Source of the DNA: Clostridia bacterium
GTDB taxonomy: Bacteria; Bacillota_A; Clostridia; Oscillospirales; CAG-272
Length of the DNA: 19,001 nt
Assembly: GCA_017626655.1 (NCBI GenBank)
Contig: JAGAIH010000035.1
Coordinates: forward strand, 1 to 19,001
Direction: 5' to 3'
Shown: positions 1-9,400 of the stretch, in pieces
How the letters are laid out: the number at the start of each line of letters is the position of its first letter
Numbering within the stretch: position 1 is the first letter of the stretch
Notes under the pieces: generated by a model
Told to the model about the DNA's origin: nothing
Seen by the model: only the letters and a program-made list of their open reading frames with translations
Database searches by the model: none
Made by a program: the position numbers and the translations under genes

Positions 1-1044
1 GACGGCGGTGGCGAGGGCGGTCTGCCTGTGTCCGGTCAGCAGGCGGAGACGGCGGGAGAGACCGCGCAGGACAAGCCCATCGTCTACGACTCCAAGCGCA
101 AGCGGCGACGTCAGGCGAGGATGGGCAAGCATCCCGACGGGAACGCGGGAGCGGGGACGGATGGCCGTGGAGCCGCCGTACAGGCCGCAGGAGCGACGGA
201 GGGTGACGACCCTACCGATGGAAGCCCTGCCGCGGAAAACGGCGCAGAGACGGCGGAGGCCCCCGCAAAGGAGGTTCCCAAGGATAAGCGGACACTCTTT
301 CGGGAGATGGTGTCGGAGGGCGGCGAGTACAAGGCCGAGTTCGACGAGTTCTTCCAGGAAGTGTTCAATGCCAGATTCAAGGAATATAAGGGGCTTCAGA
401 GATCCGTGGAGACCCTGACGCGGCAGAATCAGGAGCATGACAGCCTGTTTGACCGTCTGGCCGCTGTGTACGGTACCGAGACCCGAGAGGATACCGTCAA
501 GGCCATGATGGATGACGCCGCCTTCTGGGACGCAAAAGCGGACGCGGAGGGCCTCACCCGGGAGCAGTACTTGACGCAACTCAAACGGGCCGAGGAGACC
601 GCCAAGGTCAAGCGGGAGAACGATCTGCTCCGTGAGGCGCAGGACAAGCGCAATACCGAGGAGAGGCGGGATCAGCTGGCCGCGAAGCGGGAGAGCGAGA
701 TCGTCGAGCTGAGGAAGGAATTCCCCGACTTCGACCTTGCGGCGGAGTCCAAGAATCCGCAGTTCGTCTCCATGCTCCGCATCGAGGCGCTTCCTCTGCG
801 TACCATCTATGCCGCCATCCATCACGACGAGATCCTGAGCGGTTCGGTGCAGAAGGCTCGCGCCGATGCCGAGGAGGCGGCGGTCGCCAATATCCGCGCA
901 CGTGGGATGAGGCCCCCCGAGAACGGGGCTACCGTCACGGGCGGGGTATCGGTTTCAGTGGGCGTCGGCTCCCTGAGCCGCAAGGAGCGCGCTGACGTCG
1001 CCCGACGGGCCGCCAGAGGTGAGCGGATCACCTTCCGCTCGTGA
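1..1044 (+). CDS. Scaffold-like capsid assembly protein, 5' end outside window
   Basis: This is probably the internal scaffold that guides shell assembly before DNA packaging. The frame is open from base 1. A GTG at 28 is possible but lacks a convincing ribosome binding site, so I treat the gene as continuing upstream. Counting from that GTG, residues 1-85 are charged and low-complexity, with a basic KRKRRRQAR stretch near residue 23. Residues 90-250 are strongly helical and charged, typical of scaffolds: a short F..EF.E.F...F.EYKGL segment, then a long predicted coiled coil rich in E, K, R and A. The C-terminus is Gly/Ser-rich and then basic. Its place directly before the capsid gene, 52 bases away, supports the role. 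I see no protease motif. The family is judged by composition and position, not by a catalytic signature, so another capsid-linked helical protein is possible. Confidence 0.62.
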   Translation, partial: DGGGEGGLPVSGQQAETAGETAQDKPIVYDSKRKRRRQARMGKHPDGNAGAGTDGRGAAVQAAGATEGDDPTDGSPAAENGAETAEAPAKEVPKDKRTLFREMVSEGGEYKAEFDEFFQEVFNARFKEYKGLQRSVETLTRQNQEHDSLFDRLAAVYGTETREDTVKAMMDDAAFWDAKADAEGLTREQYLTQLKRAEETAKVKRENDLLREAQDKRNTEERRDQLAAKRESEIVELRKEFPDFDLAAESKNPQFVSMLRIEALPLRTIYAAIHHDEILSGSVQKARADAEEAAVANIRARGMRPPENGATVTGGVSVSVGVGSLSRKERADVARRAARGERITFRS

Positions 1045-1096
1045 TTCCCTTATTTCCTTGATCGATCACATAATCACAGAAAGGAAATGAATATTT

Positions 1097-2383
1097 ATGC
1101 AGAAGAATGCGATTTATGACCGCTCCGAGCTGTACCTGCTCCCCGCGGTCCTTCAGATGTTCGCCGGGGAAGCTCCCGCGAACGGTACCTACAGCGAGGG
1201 TCTGTCCGCCGAGATGCGGACCTACTACAGCGACTTCCTCATCGACAACGCCGAGCCCTACCTGTGCCATGACCAGTTCGGGCAGGAGCAGCCCATTCCC
1301 AAGGGCAACGGTGACACCATCTCCTTCCGCAAGTACGATCCCCTGCCCAAGCAGATGAGACCTCTCACCGAGGGCGTGACTCCCGACGGCCAGAGCCTCA
1401 ACGTGACCAAGATCGAGGTCACCGTCAAGCAGTACGGCGGCTACGTGGAGCTGACCGATCTGCTCCTGATGACCGCTGTGGACAACAATCTGGTCATGGC
1501 CACCAAGCTTCTGGGCTCTCAGGCCGGTCGCACGCTGGACACCATTTCCCGTGAGGTGCTGGCGGGCGGTACCAACGTGCAGTACGGCGCAGGCCGTGCT
1601 TCTGCCCGTTTCCTGCTCAAGGGCGGTCAGTCCTCGGAGGGTGACAACCATTACCTGACCGTGGATTGCATCCGCCGCGCGGTTCGCTTCCTGAAGAACC
1701 AGAACGCCGAGAAGATCAACGGCTCCTATGTGGCGATCATCCATCCCGACTGTTCCTATGACCTGATGAACGATCCTTCCTGGAAGTACCCTCATCAGTA
1801 CGCGGATCCCGAGAACATCTACGAGGGCGAGATCGGCAAGATCGAGGGTGTGCGCTTTGTGGAGACTACCGAGGCGAAGATCTTCCACGCCGAAGCTCTG
1901 GCATCGGACAGCCGCACCCTGACCGTGAGTGCCGCGGCGGACAAGGCCGCCTCGGTGTCCTTCAACGGCGGTACGGTGGGTGTTGACAAGCTCAAGGGCA
2001 GAGCGGTGCTCATCGGCGGTATGATCTACTATGTAGCATCCAACACCGCAACGGCTCTGACCCTGTGCTCCGACGCCTCTCTTCAGAATGCCGCGTCCGT
2101 CAGCTGTGCCATTGGTACCGTGATCTACCCCGGCGAGGCCGGCTATGAGGGCCGCGACGTCTACGCCACTCTGGTGCTGGGCGATAACGCCTACGGCACT
2201 ACCCGCCTGGAGAACGGCGGTCTCCAGCACATCGTCAAGCAGCTGGGCTCCGCCGGTACCTCCGATCCCCTGAACCAGCGCGCCACCGCGGGCTGGAAGG
2301 CTACCAAGGCGACCGTCCGTCTCACTGAGGCGTTCATGGTTCGCATCGAGACCGCGTCTACCTTTGAGGCGGGCGCCAACTGA
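1097..2383 (+). CDS. Major capsid protein, N4-gp56 family
   Basis: This 428-residue protein forms the icosahedral shell and has an HK97-like fold. Family-typical features are visible. The GDTISFRKYDPLP and PLTEGVTPDG segments (residues about 73-100) precede a VTVKQYGGYVELTDLLLMTA stretch (about 110-130), then a helix with LDTISREVLAGGTNVQYG. Near the C-terminus come DVYATLVLGDNAYGT and GTSDPLNQRATAGWK, a very characteristic end for this family. Residues about 268-348 are a beta-rich, Thr/Ala/Val-rich insertion with VSAAADKAASVSFNGG and CAIGTVIYPGE; this may be a surface-exposed extra domain. The start is the ATG preceded by AAAGGAAA at 1080-1087, a weaker site than its neighbours have. The scaffold gene lies upstream and a small accessory gene 20 bases downstream. 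Confidence 0.9.
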   Translation: MQKNAIYDRSELYLLPAVLQMFAGEAPANGTYSEGLSAEMRTYYSDFLIDNAEPYLCHDQFGQEQPIPKGNGDTISFRKYDPLPKQMRPLTEGVTPDGQSLNVTKIEVTVKQYGGYVELTDLLLMTAVDNNLVMATKLLGSQAGRTLDTISREVLAGGTNVQYGAGRASARFLLKGGQSSEGDNHYLTVDCIRRAVRFLKNQNAEKINGSYVAIIHPDCSYDLMNDPSWKYPHQYADPENIYEGEIGKIEGVRFVETTEAKIFHAEALASDSRTLTVSAAADKAASVSFNGGTVGVDKLKGRAVLIGGMIYYVASNTATALTLCSDASLQNAASVSCAIGTVIYPGEAGYEGRDVYATLVLGDNAYGTTRLENGGLQHIVKQLGSAGTSDPLNQRATAGWKATKATVRLTEAFMVRIETASTFEAGAN

Positions 2384-2403
2384 TTCCATAAGGAGGAATA
2401 ACC

Positions 2404-2763
2404 ATGGCTAAAAACGAGAATGCCGCGGCTGAGACCGCGGCTGAGACCGTGGCCGAGACTGTGGCCGAGACTGTGGCCGAGACTGTGGCCGAGATGAAGC
2501 CCACTCCCCCCGTCGACGTCGAGGCGTATCTGAACGAGTACGTTTCGGTCAAGCTGTTCCGTGACAACGACAAGTACAAGGAGCCTGTCTACGTGGCGGT
2601 CAACGGCAAGAACTGCGTCATCCGGCGCGGCGAGTGGGTGAAGGTCAAGCGCAAGTTTGCCCTTGTGCTGGATCAGTCCGAGATCCAGGATATGCGCACC
2701 GCCGAGATGATGGAGCAGGAGTCGAGCCGCTTCAAGAGCGAGTCCGCTAATCTGGGACTTTGA
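2404..2763 (+). CDS. Small conserved capsid-associated protein with AET repeats
   Basis: This 119-residue protein is encoded right after the capsid gene. It starts at an ATG with AAGGAGG (2390-2396) upstream. Residues 1-37 are an acidic repeat region, A-E-T plus A or V repeated six times, followed by a proline-rich hinge. Residues about 40-119 form the conserved part: VSVKLFRDNDKYKEPVYVAV, then NGK.CVIRRGEWVKVKRKFALVL and a charged helix. A small protein with this LF.DN..Y....VAVNG...I.RG pattern often follows N4-gp56-type capsid genes in gut phages. Its exact function is not established to my knowledge; decoration or minor head protein is an inference from position. The repeat tail looks flexible and may vary between relatives. 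Confidence 0.75.
   Translation: MAKNENAAAETAAETVAETVAETVAETVAEMKPTPPVDVEAYLNEYVSVKLFRDNDKYKEPVYVAVNGKNCVIRRGEWVKVKRKFALVLDQSEIQDMRTAEMMEQESSRFKSESANLGL
2425..2496 (+). repeat. Six tandem copies of a 12-bp coding repeat
   Basis: Two copies of GCGGCTGAGACC are followed by three of GTGGCCGAGACT and one GTGGCCGAGATG. The unit is a multiple of three, so the copies stay in frame and add A-E-T-(A/V) units to the N-terminus of the small capsid-associated protein. The three identical central copies indicate recent slippage or duplication. Confidence 0.92.
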
Positions 2764-2769
2764 TCGGCT

Positions 2770-2821
2770 GTCCCGCGTAATACGGGACTCATAACACAAA
2801 ATCCGACCATGCCCGGATTTT
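2770..2821 (+). other. Two consecutive hairpins upstream of the terminator
   Basis: The first hairpin pairs GTCCCG (2770-2775) with CGGGAC (2783-2788) around a seven-base loop. The second pairs AAAATCCG (2798-2805) with CGGATTTT (2814-2821) around nine bases; its A and T flanks make it look like a weak two-way terminator. They sit between the capsid accessory gene and the main terminator and may stabilise the capsid mRNA 3' end or add to termination. Confidence 0.6.
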
Positions 2822-2856
2822 GGCGGGGATAGGGGAGAGCCTGTCCCCGCCTTTTT
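2822..2856 (+). terminator. Rho-independent terminator after the capsid genes
   Basis: A 12-base-pair stem (2822-2833 with 2840-2851, one T:G pair) closes a six-base loop GGAGAG and is followed by five T residues (2852-2856). It would end or attenuate the abundant capsid transcript and lower expression of the connector and tail genes that follow. No clear promoter is visible between it and the next gene at 2885, so partial read-through is expected. Confidence 0.82.
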
Positions 2857-2884
2857 CAGTAAATACATTCAGGAGGTAACGGTT

Positions 2885-3235
2885 ATGACTGTTTCCGAAA
2901 TCATTTCCAGGGCGGACGCGATCCGTCCGAACGCGGTGCCCCAGGAGGTCAAGCTGGGCTTCCTTTCCGACGTGGAGGGGCAGGTGCGGGTATTGATCTG
3001 TAAGGAGCTTCCCGAGGACATAAAGCCTTTGACCGAAGCGGATACGGGCAAGGTGCTGACGGCGGGCGGTCCCTTTGAGCGTCTGTACTGGCTCTACCTC
3101 TGCGCCATGTACGCCTACTACGCACAGGATACCGAGCTGTACGCCAACGACCGGGTGGTTTTCGAGAAGGCGTGGAGCGACTACGCCAAGTGGTACCAGC
3201 GGACGGGAGGAGGTGCGCGGGATGGCAACGTGTAA
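2885..3235 (+). CDS. Putative head-tail connector or completion protein
   Basis: This 116-residue, mostly helical protein has AGGAGG (2871-2876) eight bases before its ATG. It begins TVSEIISRADAIRPNAVPQE and continues K.GFLSDVEGQVRVLI; the second half holds GPFERLYWLYLCAMYAYYAQDTELYANDRVVFEKAWSDYAKWY. Short phage proteins of this build, an N-terminal EII.R.D...PN segment and a C-terminal Y...FN/FE..W..Y..WY helix, are common between the capsid and tail genes of gut phages and are usually placed at the head-tail joint. No catalytic motif is present. Its last 14 bases overlap the next gene, implying translational coupling. Confidence 0.6.
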   Translation: MTVSEIISRADAIRPNAVPQEVKLGFLSDVEGQVRVLICKELPEDIKPLTEADTGKVLTAGGPFERLYWLYLCAMYAYYAQDTELYANDRVVFEKAWSDYAKWYQRTGGGARDGNV

Positions 3236-3440
3236 GATCCCCGAGTTTACTCCGGCGAGCGGTACGGTCGATGCCCGCGTCTCTGCGTTAGAGCGTGCTT
3301 TGTCTGTTCTGACGCGGGAGCTGGTCTACGTGCTGACCCATCTGGACGAAGCCAATTTCACGCCCGAGGAGCGGGAGCGGTTCGTCACAGATATAGAAAA
3401 GCGGATCAAGGAGGCGGTGGACTATGGCACGGCTACCTAA
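3222..3440 (+). CDS. Small helical protein, function unknown
   Basis: The gene encodes 72 residues. I chose the ATG at 3222 because AGGAGG at 3208-3213 sits eight bases before it, and because the same frame further upstream translates into an implausible Thr/Ser-rich peptide in the preceding gene's shadow. After a short N-terminus, residues about 17-50 form a likely coiled coil (VSALERALSVLTRELVYVLTHL), then FTPEERERFVTDIEKRIKEA. It overlaps both neighbours, 14 bases upstream and 17 downstream, so the three genes appear coupled. It could be a small connector-associated or assembly factor; nothing in the sequence settles this. Confidence 0.7.
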   Translation: MATCKIPEFTPASGTVDARVSALERALSVLTRELVYVLTHLDEANFTPEERERFVTDIEKRIKEAVDYGTAT

Positions 3441-5391
3441 GCTTCCTTACCGTCTGACCCGGAGCCGTCCCACACAGCTGGCCTTTGGCGTCCTCAACCA
3501 CACCGCGACAGCGGCTGACGGGGAGATATACGATGAGCGGGACGTCTCCACCGAGGAATATCCCGCGCTCACGCCCCGCAAGTCACGCCTGAAGGCGCCT
3601 TCCACGATCTCACTTGTGGAAAACTCCCGCATTGGCTCCGACGGCGCGAGGCTGTTCTGGCACAGCGGAGGAGGGCTCTACTACGGCGGCAAGCTCGTTG
3701 GCGGCCTCCCTTTGGGGGACGGTGTTTCCCGCCGGTTCGCCTGCATGGGTGAGCGGATCGTGATCTGGCCCGATAAGGTCTGCTACGATTCCGAGGCGGG
3801 CCGCATGACGGCCTTCGGGACGAAGCTGACGACGAACGCGACGCTGACTCATGAATACGCGACCAACTACCAGTACCTGACGGTATCCGACGGGGGCGTG
3901 GATCTGACCGCTCACTTCGCGGCGGGGGACAGCTTTGTCCTGGGCTTCCGTCGGGAGTCCTTGCGGGATCTGGAGGGCACCTATCAGGCTGTGAAGGTCA
4001 CGGCCAAGGTCATTACGCTGGCGACGGGGAGTCTGCCCCGGGTCGGGGTATCGGGCAACGCCACCATTGAGGCGGTGAAGTCGGGAACAGATGGGATCCA
4101 TTGGGCGGGATCGGTATTCCTGACCGTGACCGCCGAGCATGAGATCAACCGCGACGTGCTGACCTTTGATACCGCCGAGAGCCTCACGGGGCTATTCAAG
4201 GCGGGAGACGCGGTTCTACTCAACAAAAATCCCCTCAAGAGCTACGCTGTCGAGGCTGTGACCGCTCGGGCTCTCTACTTCGCGGAGGGGACCCTCTCGG
4301 GGGTGACGGCCTACGGGGGGACGGTGCTGGGCTGTACGGTCTCCTCGGAGCCGCCCGAGCTGGATCATTTCACGGTGTGTGATAACCGTGTGTTCGGGTG
4401 TCGTGGATCCGAGATCTACGCCTCCAAGCTGGGGGATCCCGCGCAGTGGTACTACTGGCACGCTCCAGCTCTGTCTACCGACTCGTGGTATCTGGACACC
4501 GGCGATCCCTCCCCCTTTACGGCCTGCTGTGTGTACGGTGGGCGGCCTCATTTCTTTACCGAGCGGTCTGTGACGGTTCTGTACGGGGACAGCCCTGCGC
4601 AGTATTCCACGGCCACGGTGGAGCTCTACGGGGTCAAGGCGGGGTCTGCCGATTCGCTGGTGGCGGTGGGCGGCGCGCTCTACTATCTCTCCCCCCAGGG
4701 CTTTGTACGCTACACCTCATCGGAGGGGGCTGTGGTGATCTCGGATCGGCTCGGTTCGGTCTTCGCCTCGGCCTGCGCTGGTACCGACGGGCGGTGCTAC
4801 TACGCCTGCGTACTGGATCCTCTTGGGCAGGCGGCGAACTACAAGTATTCCCTCAAGAGCGGTCTGTGGGCCAAGGAGGACGGGCGGCGGTTCTATTCCT
4901 TCGCCTCGCTCCCCGACCGTTTATTCGCGCTGTCCTCCCATGACGGATCGGATGAGCGGTGTATCATGCTGATCTCCGGCGGGTATAACACAGTCGGCGA
5001 GAACGTGGACGGGGTGGGCTTTCTGTCCTATGCTGATCCGCCTTCCATGGAGGTGGTCTTGGCTCCTCTGCGGGAGGATCGGAGCGAGGGTGTCGCCCTG
5101 AGGCCGCGCTGGGTGCAAAAGCTCTACCTGCGCTTGATCCGTTCCCGGGGAGCCGAGGTCTCGGTCTCGGTTCTGTTTGATGGCGGTGAGGAGCGGGAGG
5201 TTTTGCGGCTGAACGGCATCGCACCGCTCTACGATGCGCCCGAAGCGAAGCTGGGGCGGGAGGAGGTTGTGCAGATCCCGCTCCCCAACAACAAGTGTGA
5301 CACATATCGCATCGTGATCCGCGCCACGGGCACGTCGGGGACGGTGGTCAAGCTCCTGGGGATGACCAGGGAGCATTATTCTTTCAGGTGA
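3424..5391 (+). CDS. Tail nozzle-like beta-rich protein
   Basis: This 655-residue protein is probably the tail nozzle or tube of a short-tailed particle, comparable in role to T7 gp12 or P22 gp10. The start ATG has AAGGAGG at 3408-3414. The N-terminus (GVLNHTATAADGEIYDERDVSTEEYPALTPRK, read in two parts) is typical of this group. The middle contains the diagnostic stretch DNRVFGCRGSEIYASKLGDP (residues about 320-340), then WYYW and DTGDPSPFTACCVYGGRPHFFTE, which match the beta-propeller part of nozzle proteins. Later segments such as LYYLSPQGFVRYTS and NYKYSLKSGLWAKEDGRRF look like further blades. The protein is beta-rich with no signal peptide or membrane segment. A related propeller-type virion protein is the main alternative. 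Confidence 0.75.
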   Translation: MARLPKLPYRLTRSRPTQLAFGVLNHTATAADGEIYDERDVSTEEYPALTPRKSRLKAPSTISLVENSRIGSDGARLFWHSGGGLYYGGKLVGGLPLGDGVSRRFACMGERIVIWPDKVCYDSEAGRMTAFGTKLTTNATLTHEYATNYQYLTVSDGGVDLTAHFAAGDSFVLGFRRESLRDLEGTYQAVKVTAKVITLATGSLPRVGVSGNATIEAVKSGTDGIHWAGSVFLTVTAEHEINRDVLTFDTAESLTGLFKAGDAVLLNKNPLKSYAVEAVTARALYFAEGTLSGVTAYGGTVLGCTVSSEPPELDHFTVCDNRVFGCRGSEIYASKLGDPAQWYYWHAPALSTDSWYLDTGDPSPFTACCVYGGRPHFFTERSVTVLYGDSPAQYSTATVELYGVKAGSADSLVAVGGALYYLSPQGFVRYTSSEGAVVISDRLGSVFASACAGTDGRCYYACVLDPLGQAANYKYSLKSGLWAKEDGRRFYSFASLPDRLFALSSHDGSDERCIMLISGGYNTVGENVDGVGFLSYADPPSMEVVLAPLREDRSEGVALRPRWVQKLYLRLIRSRGAEVSVSVLFDGGEEREVLRLNGIAPLYDAPEAKLGREEVVQIPLPNNKCDTYRIVIRATGTSGTVVKLLGMTREHYSFR

Positions 5392-5404
5392 GGAGGCCTT
5401 ATTT

Positions 5405-6385
5405 ATGGCAGGAAAAAAGAAGAATACCGATCGCGCACTTTTCGAGGAGGGCGGCGGTCGGTCGAAAAGTAAGGGGGACATATCCCCTGTGTTTTCGACC
5501 GAAGGGGATGTAACCTGGGACGATACGAGTCTGGGGCTTGGGGAACTATTCGGGGGAGATTACACGGTACCCGAGGAGTCCGAGGTGCCGCCGAAGCGGG
5601 AACCCGCCACAAAGATTCCCGGAAGTTATGGGTGGGCCGCAACCCCGAACACGGGGTCCGATGAGGAAAACAAGAATGATGGAACGATTGCCGGCGAATC
5701 CAAGAATGTTGGAGATAAAAAGGCCGTCGATCTTCTGGAAAAACTGCTTGGTGGTCCCGATCCCTACGGCGCGAAAAAGTCGGGCTTTGGCATGCCGCAG
5801 GTACCGGATGCTAATGAGAGTACTCTCGAAGCCGAGAACGAGCCTGACAAGCAAAGCGGTGCAGGAGTACCCGACATTGAAGTGAACGGGTATATCGAGG
5901 CTCTGCGCGGCATTCTGGATCCCGACTACGCGGCGCGCGCCTCGGAGGACGTCATGGGTCAGTATGCCGCCATGACGGGCGGACGGCCTTCCTCGGCGGC
6001 GATCTCCGCGGGAACCGCGGCCAGAGCGGACGCGGAAGCTACTCTTTTAAGGGAGCTTCTTTCGGGCGGAGATACCCAGAGCGGCGAGAGCGGGGGACTG
6101 CTTTCGGGGCTTTTGGGGGAGGATGATACTGGCGGAGATGATGTATACGCAGATTGGGCCGCACCTCTCCTGGAAGGGAAAGAAGGTCTTTTCAACGAGC
6201 AGGAAAGAAATCTTCTTGTTTCGTATATGCCGGCTTTGGTCAAGGAGCTTGAGGCCGAATATCCCAGCGATTACGCATATCGCGTTTACTATCTGATTCA
6301 GTCGATGTTCGACAATGGCAACATTACCGAGAGTACGTACAACAGCCTGCTTCGTCAAACCGGGCTGGATGGTTTTATCGGATGA
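5405..6385 (+). CDS. Probable virion protein with disordered N-terminus
   Basis: This 326-residue protein starts eight bases after AGGAGG (5391-5396), which overlaps the stop of the nozzle gene. Residues 1-150 are charged, Gly/Glu-rich and low-complexity, with no recognisable fold. Residues about 158-220 carry LRGILDPDYAARASEDVMGQ and YAAMTGGRPSSAAISAGTAA. This resembles the ..AALTGG.gSSyA.s.G.. segment common in small structural proteins next to phage tail or internal virion genes. A Gly-rich spacer follows, and the last 90 residues are helical (LLVSYMPALVKELEAEYPSD) and end in LRQTGLDGFIG. The position between nozzle and giant polyvalent gene suggests a minor or internal virion component, but the function is not shown directly. 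Confidence 0.6.
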   Translation: MAGKKKNTDRALFEEGGGRSKSKGDISPVFSTEGDVTWDDTSLGLGELFGGDYTVPEESEVPPKREPATKIPGSYGWAATPNTGSDEENKNDGTIAGESKNVGDKKAVDLLEKLLGGPDPYGAKKSGFGMPQVPDANESTLEAENEPDKQSGAGVPDIEVNGYIEALRGILDPDYAARASEDVMGQYAAMTGGRPSSAAISAGTAARADAEATLLRELLSGGDTQSGESGGLLSGLLGEDDTGGDDVYADWAAPLLEGKEGLFNEQERNLLVSYMPALVKELEAEYPSDYAYRVYYLIQSMFDNGNITESTYNSLLRQTGLDGFIG

Positions 6386-6400
6386 CAAGGAGGAGTATAT

Positions 6401-9400
6401 ATGCCCATCATGAGCAAAGACGAATTCAATCGTCGGTATCATGGCAAAGGAAAAACGCCGACCGTCACTCCCGAAAGGGTCAAGAAAACCATGGGATCGG
6501 TCGATCCTGTGAAACTGACTGAGGCATATCGGGCGGGCGTTCAGAGAGCTATCGAGAGTCAAGAGGGATACGGCGAGGTACAGGGAGCCATCCGGCATCT
6601 TGCCCGCGTCTCTCGGGGTGGAACCGCTCCAATTACGGGATCTGTCTCCCGACGTGAAGATCTGACCGATGACGAGAGAGAGGCTTTGAAGGTCAAGCAG
6701 GCAGAGGAAGATGAGCGGTTCCGTCTGGAGCATCCTGAGAGGGTGAGCGACGAACTGGCCGACACGGATACAGGGCGGATTCTCACCCGCCTTCTGGCTC
6801 TTGACGAGGATGAAGCAGCTGATATGCTGGGTGCCTTCTCGGGTACCGCTGAAAAAGCTCTTTCGGGTAAGTCCGGGTACATAGCTAATCCCATGCTCAA
6901 CTTTGCCACGGGTATTATGGATACCGCCAACATGGTTCCCGAGGTACGCAACATCGCGCAGGACATCAAGACCGAGGGGGCATACACCCGCGAGGCTTCC
7001 GTGATCTCCGACTTTATGAGCAAAAATCCCGTATATCGGGAAAAGTATATGCGGGGTGAGATCACCAAAGAACGGTTGCTTTCTCTCATCAACCGTAGCG
7101 GTGCTGATGTGAGCCGAGAAAACTTGAATTGGTGGCTGGCCGCTAACAGTTCCGCCATGCGGGACGCGCTGGTATACGAGCGCACCGACGGTGTGGCCGA
7201 CGGATACAAGAAGATTGTGGGCGGCGGCGCAAAGTCCATTGGTCGCATGGTGATCCCGCTCATGGCGGGCAATGCCATTGGTGCCATTGGAAACGCCGTG
7301 AGCGGTTCTTCTGCGGTCGCCGGTTCGGCTTCTGTGGCGGGAAGTTCGGGAGGTTTGATTGGCAGCATCATTGCCCGTAAATCTCTGGGCGAGATTCTGC
7401 GTAACGCATTGTCTCCTTCCGTGTCCAAGGTCATCATGAGTATAGGCGCAGGTACGTCCGCTTTCAATGAGAACGCGAACGCGGGGGCGGGCGTCGGTGC
7501 CAATGCCGCATACTCCACTCTTTCCTCGTTCTCGGAATACCTGGCGGAGGGCCTTTTCGGCTTGCCCTCGGCTGAGGCTTTCGGGAGCTCGGGAAATACT
7601 GTAGTGCGGAACATCATCGGCTCGTTGACTGACGGCAAAGTGACGGGAAATACGGTGAAGGTGCTTTTGCAGAATCTGGCACAGTATGCTGTGAATGCCG
7701 GTGAGGAAGGCTTGGAGGAGGGTGTTACCAACATTCTGAACGGTTTGGTGAGTAAGATCACCGTTTCCCCTGATAAGCAATGGTTTGGGGACGGAGGTGT
7801 ATTTGACTTCAGACAGATCGGTATAGATGTTGCTTCGGGCGCGTTTGTCGGAGCGGTGATGGGTTCTGTCGGTGTCATTACGTCTTCGGTGGCTCAATGC
7901 CTGGAGAGCGGGGACATTCGAGGAGCGGCTGAGGTATTGAATACTTGGGCTGCTGATCATTTGGATGAGCGTTACCGTCCTGCCGATCTGGATCCCAAGA
8001 CGGCTACAGCGGAGACGGTCAAAGCGCATCACGAGATGATTCTGGAAGCCTATGCGCGTCAGATCGAGGACGCAGATCGAGCCGAGGCCGAGGCAGAGGT
8101 GAGCGAGCATTTGACCGAACTGGTTGAGGATCCCGCTGATGAACATATCGTCGAGGAAACCGAAGTTCCTTCCGAAGAGATCGCCGCAGAGACTCCCACC
8201 GAGTCTGCCGCGGTGCCCGTCGAGGAGACCGCGGAAGCCTCTGAAACCGCCGCAGAAGCCGCGACCGAGGAGGTGCGGGCAGATGAAGCCCCCGAGTCTG
8301 AAACCGCCGCAGAGGAAAGCCACGGGGCGGAGGAGGGCATTTCTGCTGTCACATCCTCTGCGGAAGCGGAAGTGGTGGGCCCCGGAGGGATGACCCTCGG
8401 GCAGGTCATACCCCGATTCCGCGCTATGGGGGAGGCGGGCTTTAGCCTGATCAAGACAATAAACGAAGCGATCCGCTCGGGAATTATTTTTGCCGGGGTC
8501 TCGAAGGAGACTATGCATCGTCTGATCGTCGCGCATGCGGAAGGTCTCGCGGCTCGGGAGGTCAAAAAGAGTAACGTGCAGGATCCGAGAGAAGATGCAC
8601 GTAACAGTTCTGAAAAGCCTGAAAAAGAGACCGTAACGACCGCAGAGGGTGCTAATGGCGACGCCTTTACGATCACCGACAACGCCCAATATGGCACTTT
8701 GGAAATCAAGTTCGACGGAAAGCCTTCCGAAGCGGTTCGCAACGTGCTCAAAGCACACAAGTTCCGTTGGCACGGCAAGAAGGGTATTTGGTATGGCAAG
8801 GCTGACCGCTCGGAGGTTGAGGAGGCTTTGCGGGAGGCTTACCTTCAGGATAAAGCGCAGACTTCTCAATCTACTGTGCAAAATGCTGAAAATCCTGTGG
8901 ATAGTACCGAAAAGGGCAAAGAGGACACAGGGAAGTCACAAATCGGTGATACAATGGAGGCCGAGGATCGTTCCGCAAACGCGAATGCAGACGCCCCCTC
9001 CATGCAGGTGGCCTCCTACTTCCTGGACCGCTTCCGCGCCGGTGTGTACCCCAATAAGAAGGTGCTGGAGGAGAAGTGCGCCAAGGCCTTTGGCGGAACC
9101 CTTGCCGAGGGTGCTTACACGCCCAAGGACGCTTACGACGCGCTGGAGCTGGCCGTGAACCTTTACCTGAAGGAGCTGGCGCGGGACTTCAACACCGACG
9201 ATCCCGCGGGAGCGGTGCAGGCTGTCGCCAAGCTGGAGGAGCTGGTGGGGAATCTGCCCACCCAGACCAACCGCACCTCCGAGCAGGAGAAGTTCCAGCA
9301 GTTCTCCACGCCTCCCACCATTGCCTATCTGGCGGCATGGGTGGCGAACGTCAAGGCTTCCGACGTGGTACTGGAGCCCTCGGCGGGGATCGGCGGTCTG

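Noticed and set aside
1059..1068. Palindrome TGATCGATCA before the capsid gene as an operator
   Set aside because: A single 10-bp palindrome with no repeat elsewhere that I noticed and no promoter next to it; too weak to call.
1028..2389. 453-codon open frame on the minus strand
   Set aside because: Covers the capsid gene almost exactly and mirrors its GC-rich codon use; the + strand reading is a clear capsid protein.
3075..3221. Longer N-terminus for the small gene ending at 3440
   Set aside because: The upstream part reads as Thr/Ser/Pro-rich shadow of the preceding gene. A good ribosome binding site sits before the ATG at 3222.
4398..4943. 181-codon + strand frame inside the nozzle gene
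   Set aside because: The product is rich in Arg, Gly, Leu and Val with no fold, no ribosome binding site, and the overlapping frame carries the diagnostic nozzle-like motif. Unlike the nested gene at 9927 the host frame here is clearly globular.
6047..8881. 944-codon open frame on the minus strand
   Set aside because: It lies opposite strong + strand genes, crosses the boundary of two of them, and its product is compositionally odd with no recognisable motif. Codon bias of the + strand explains its openness.
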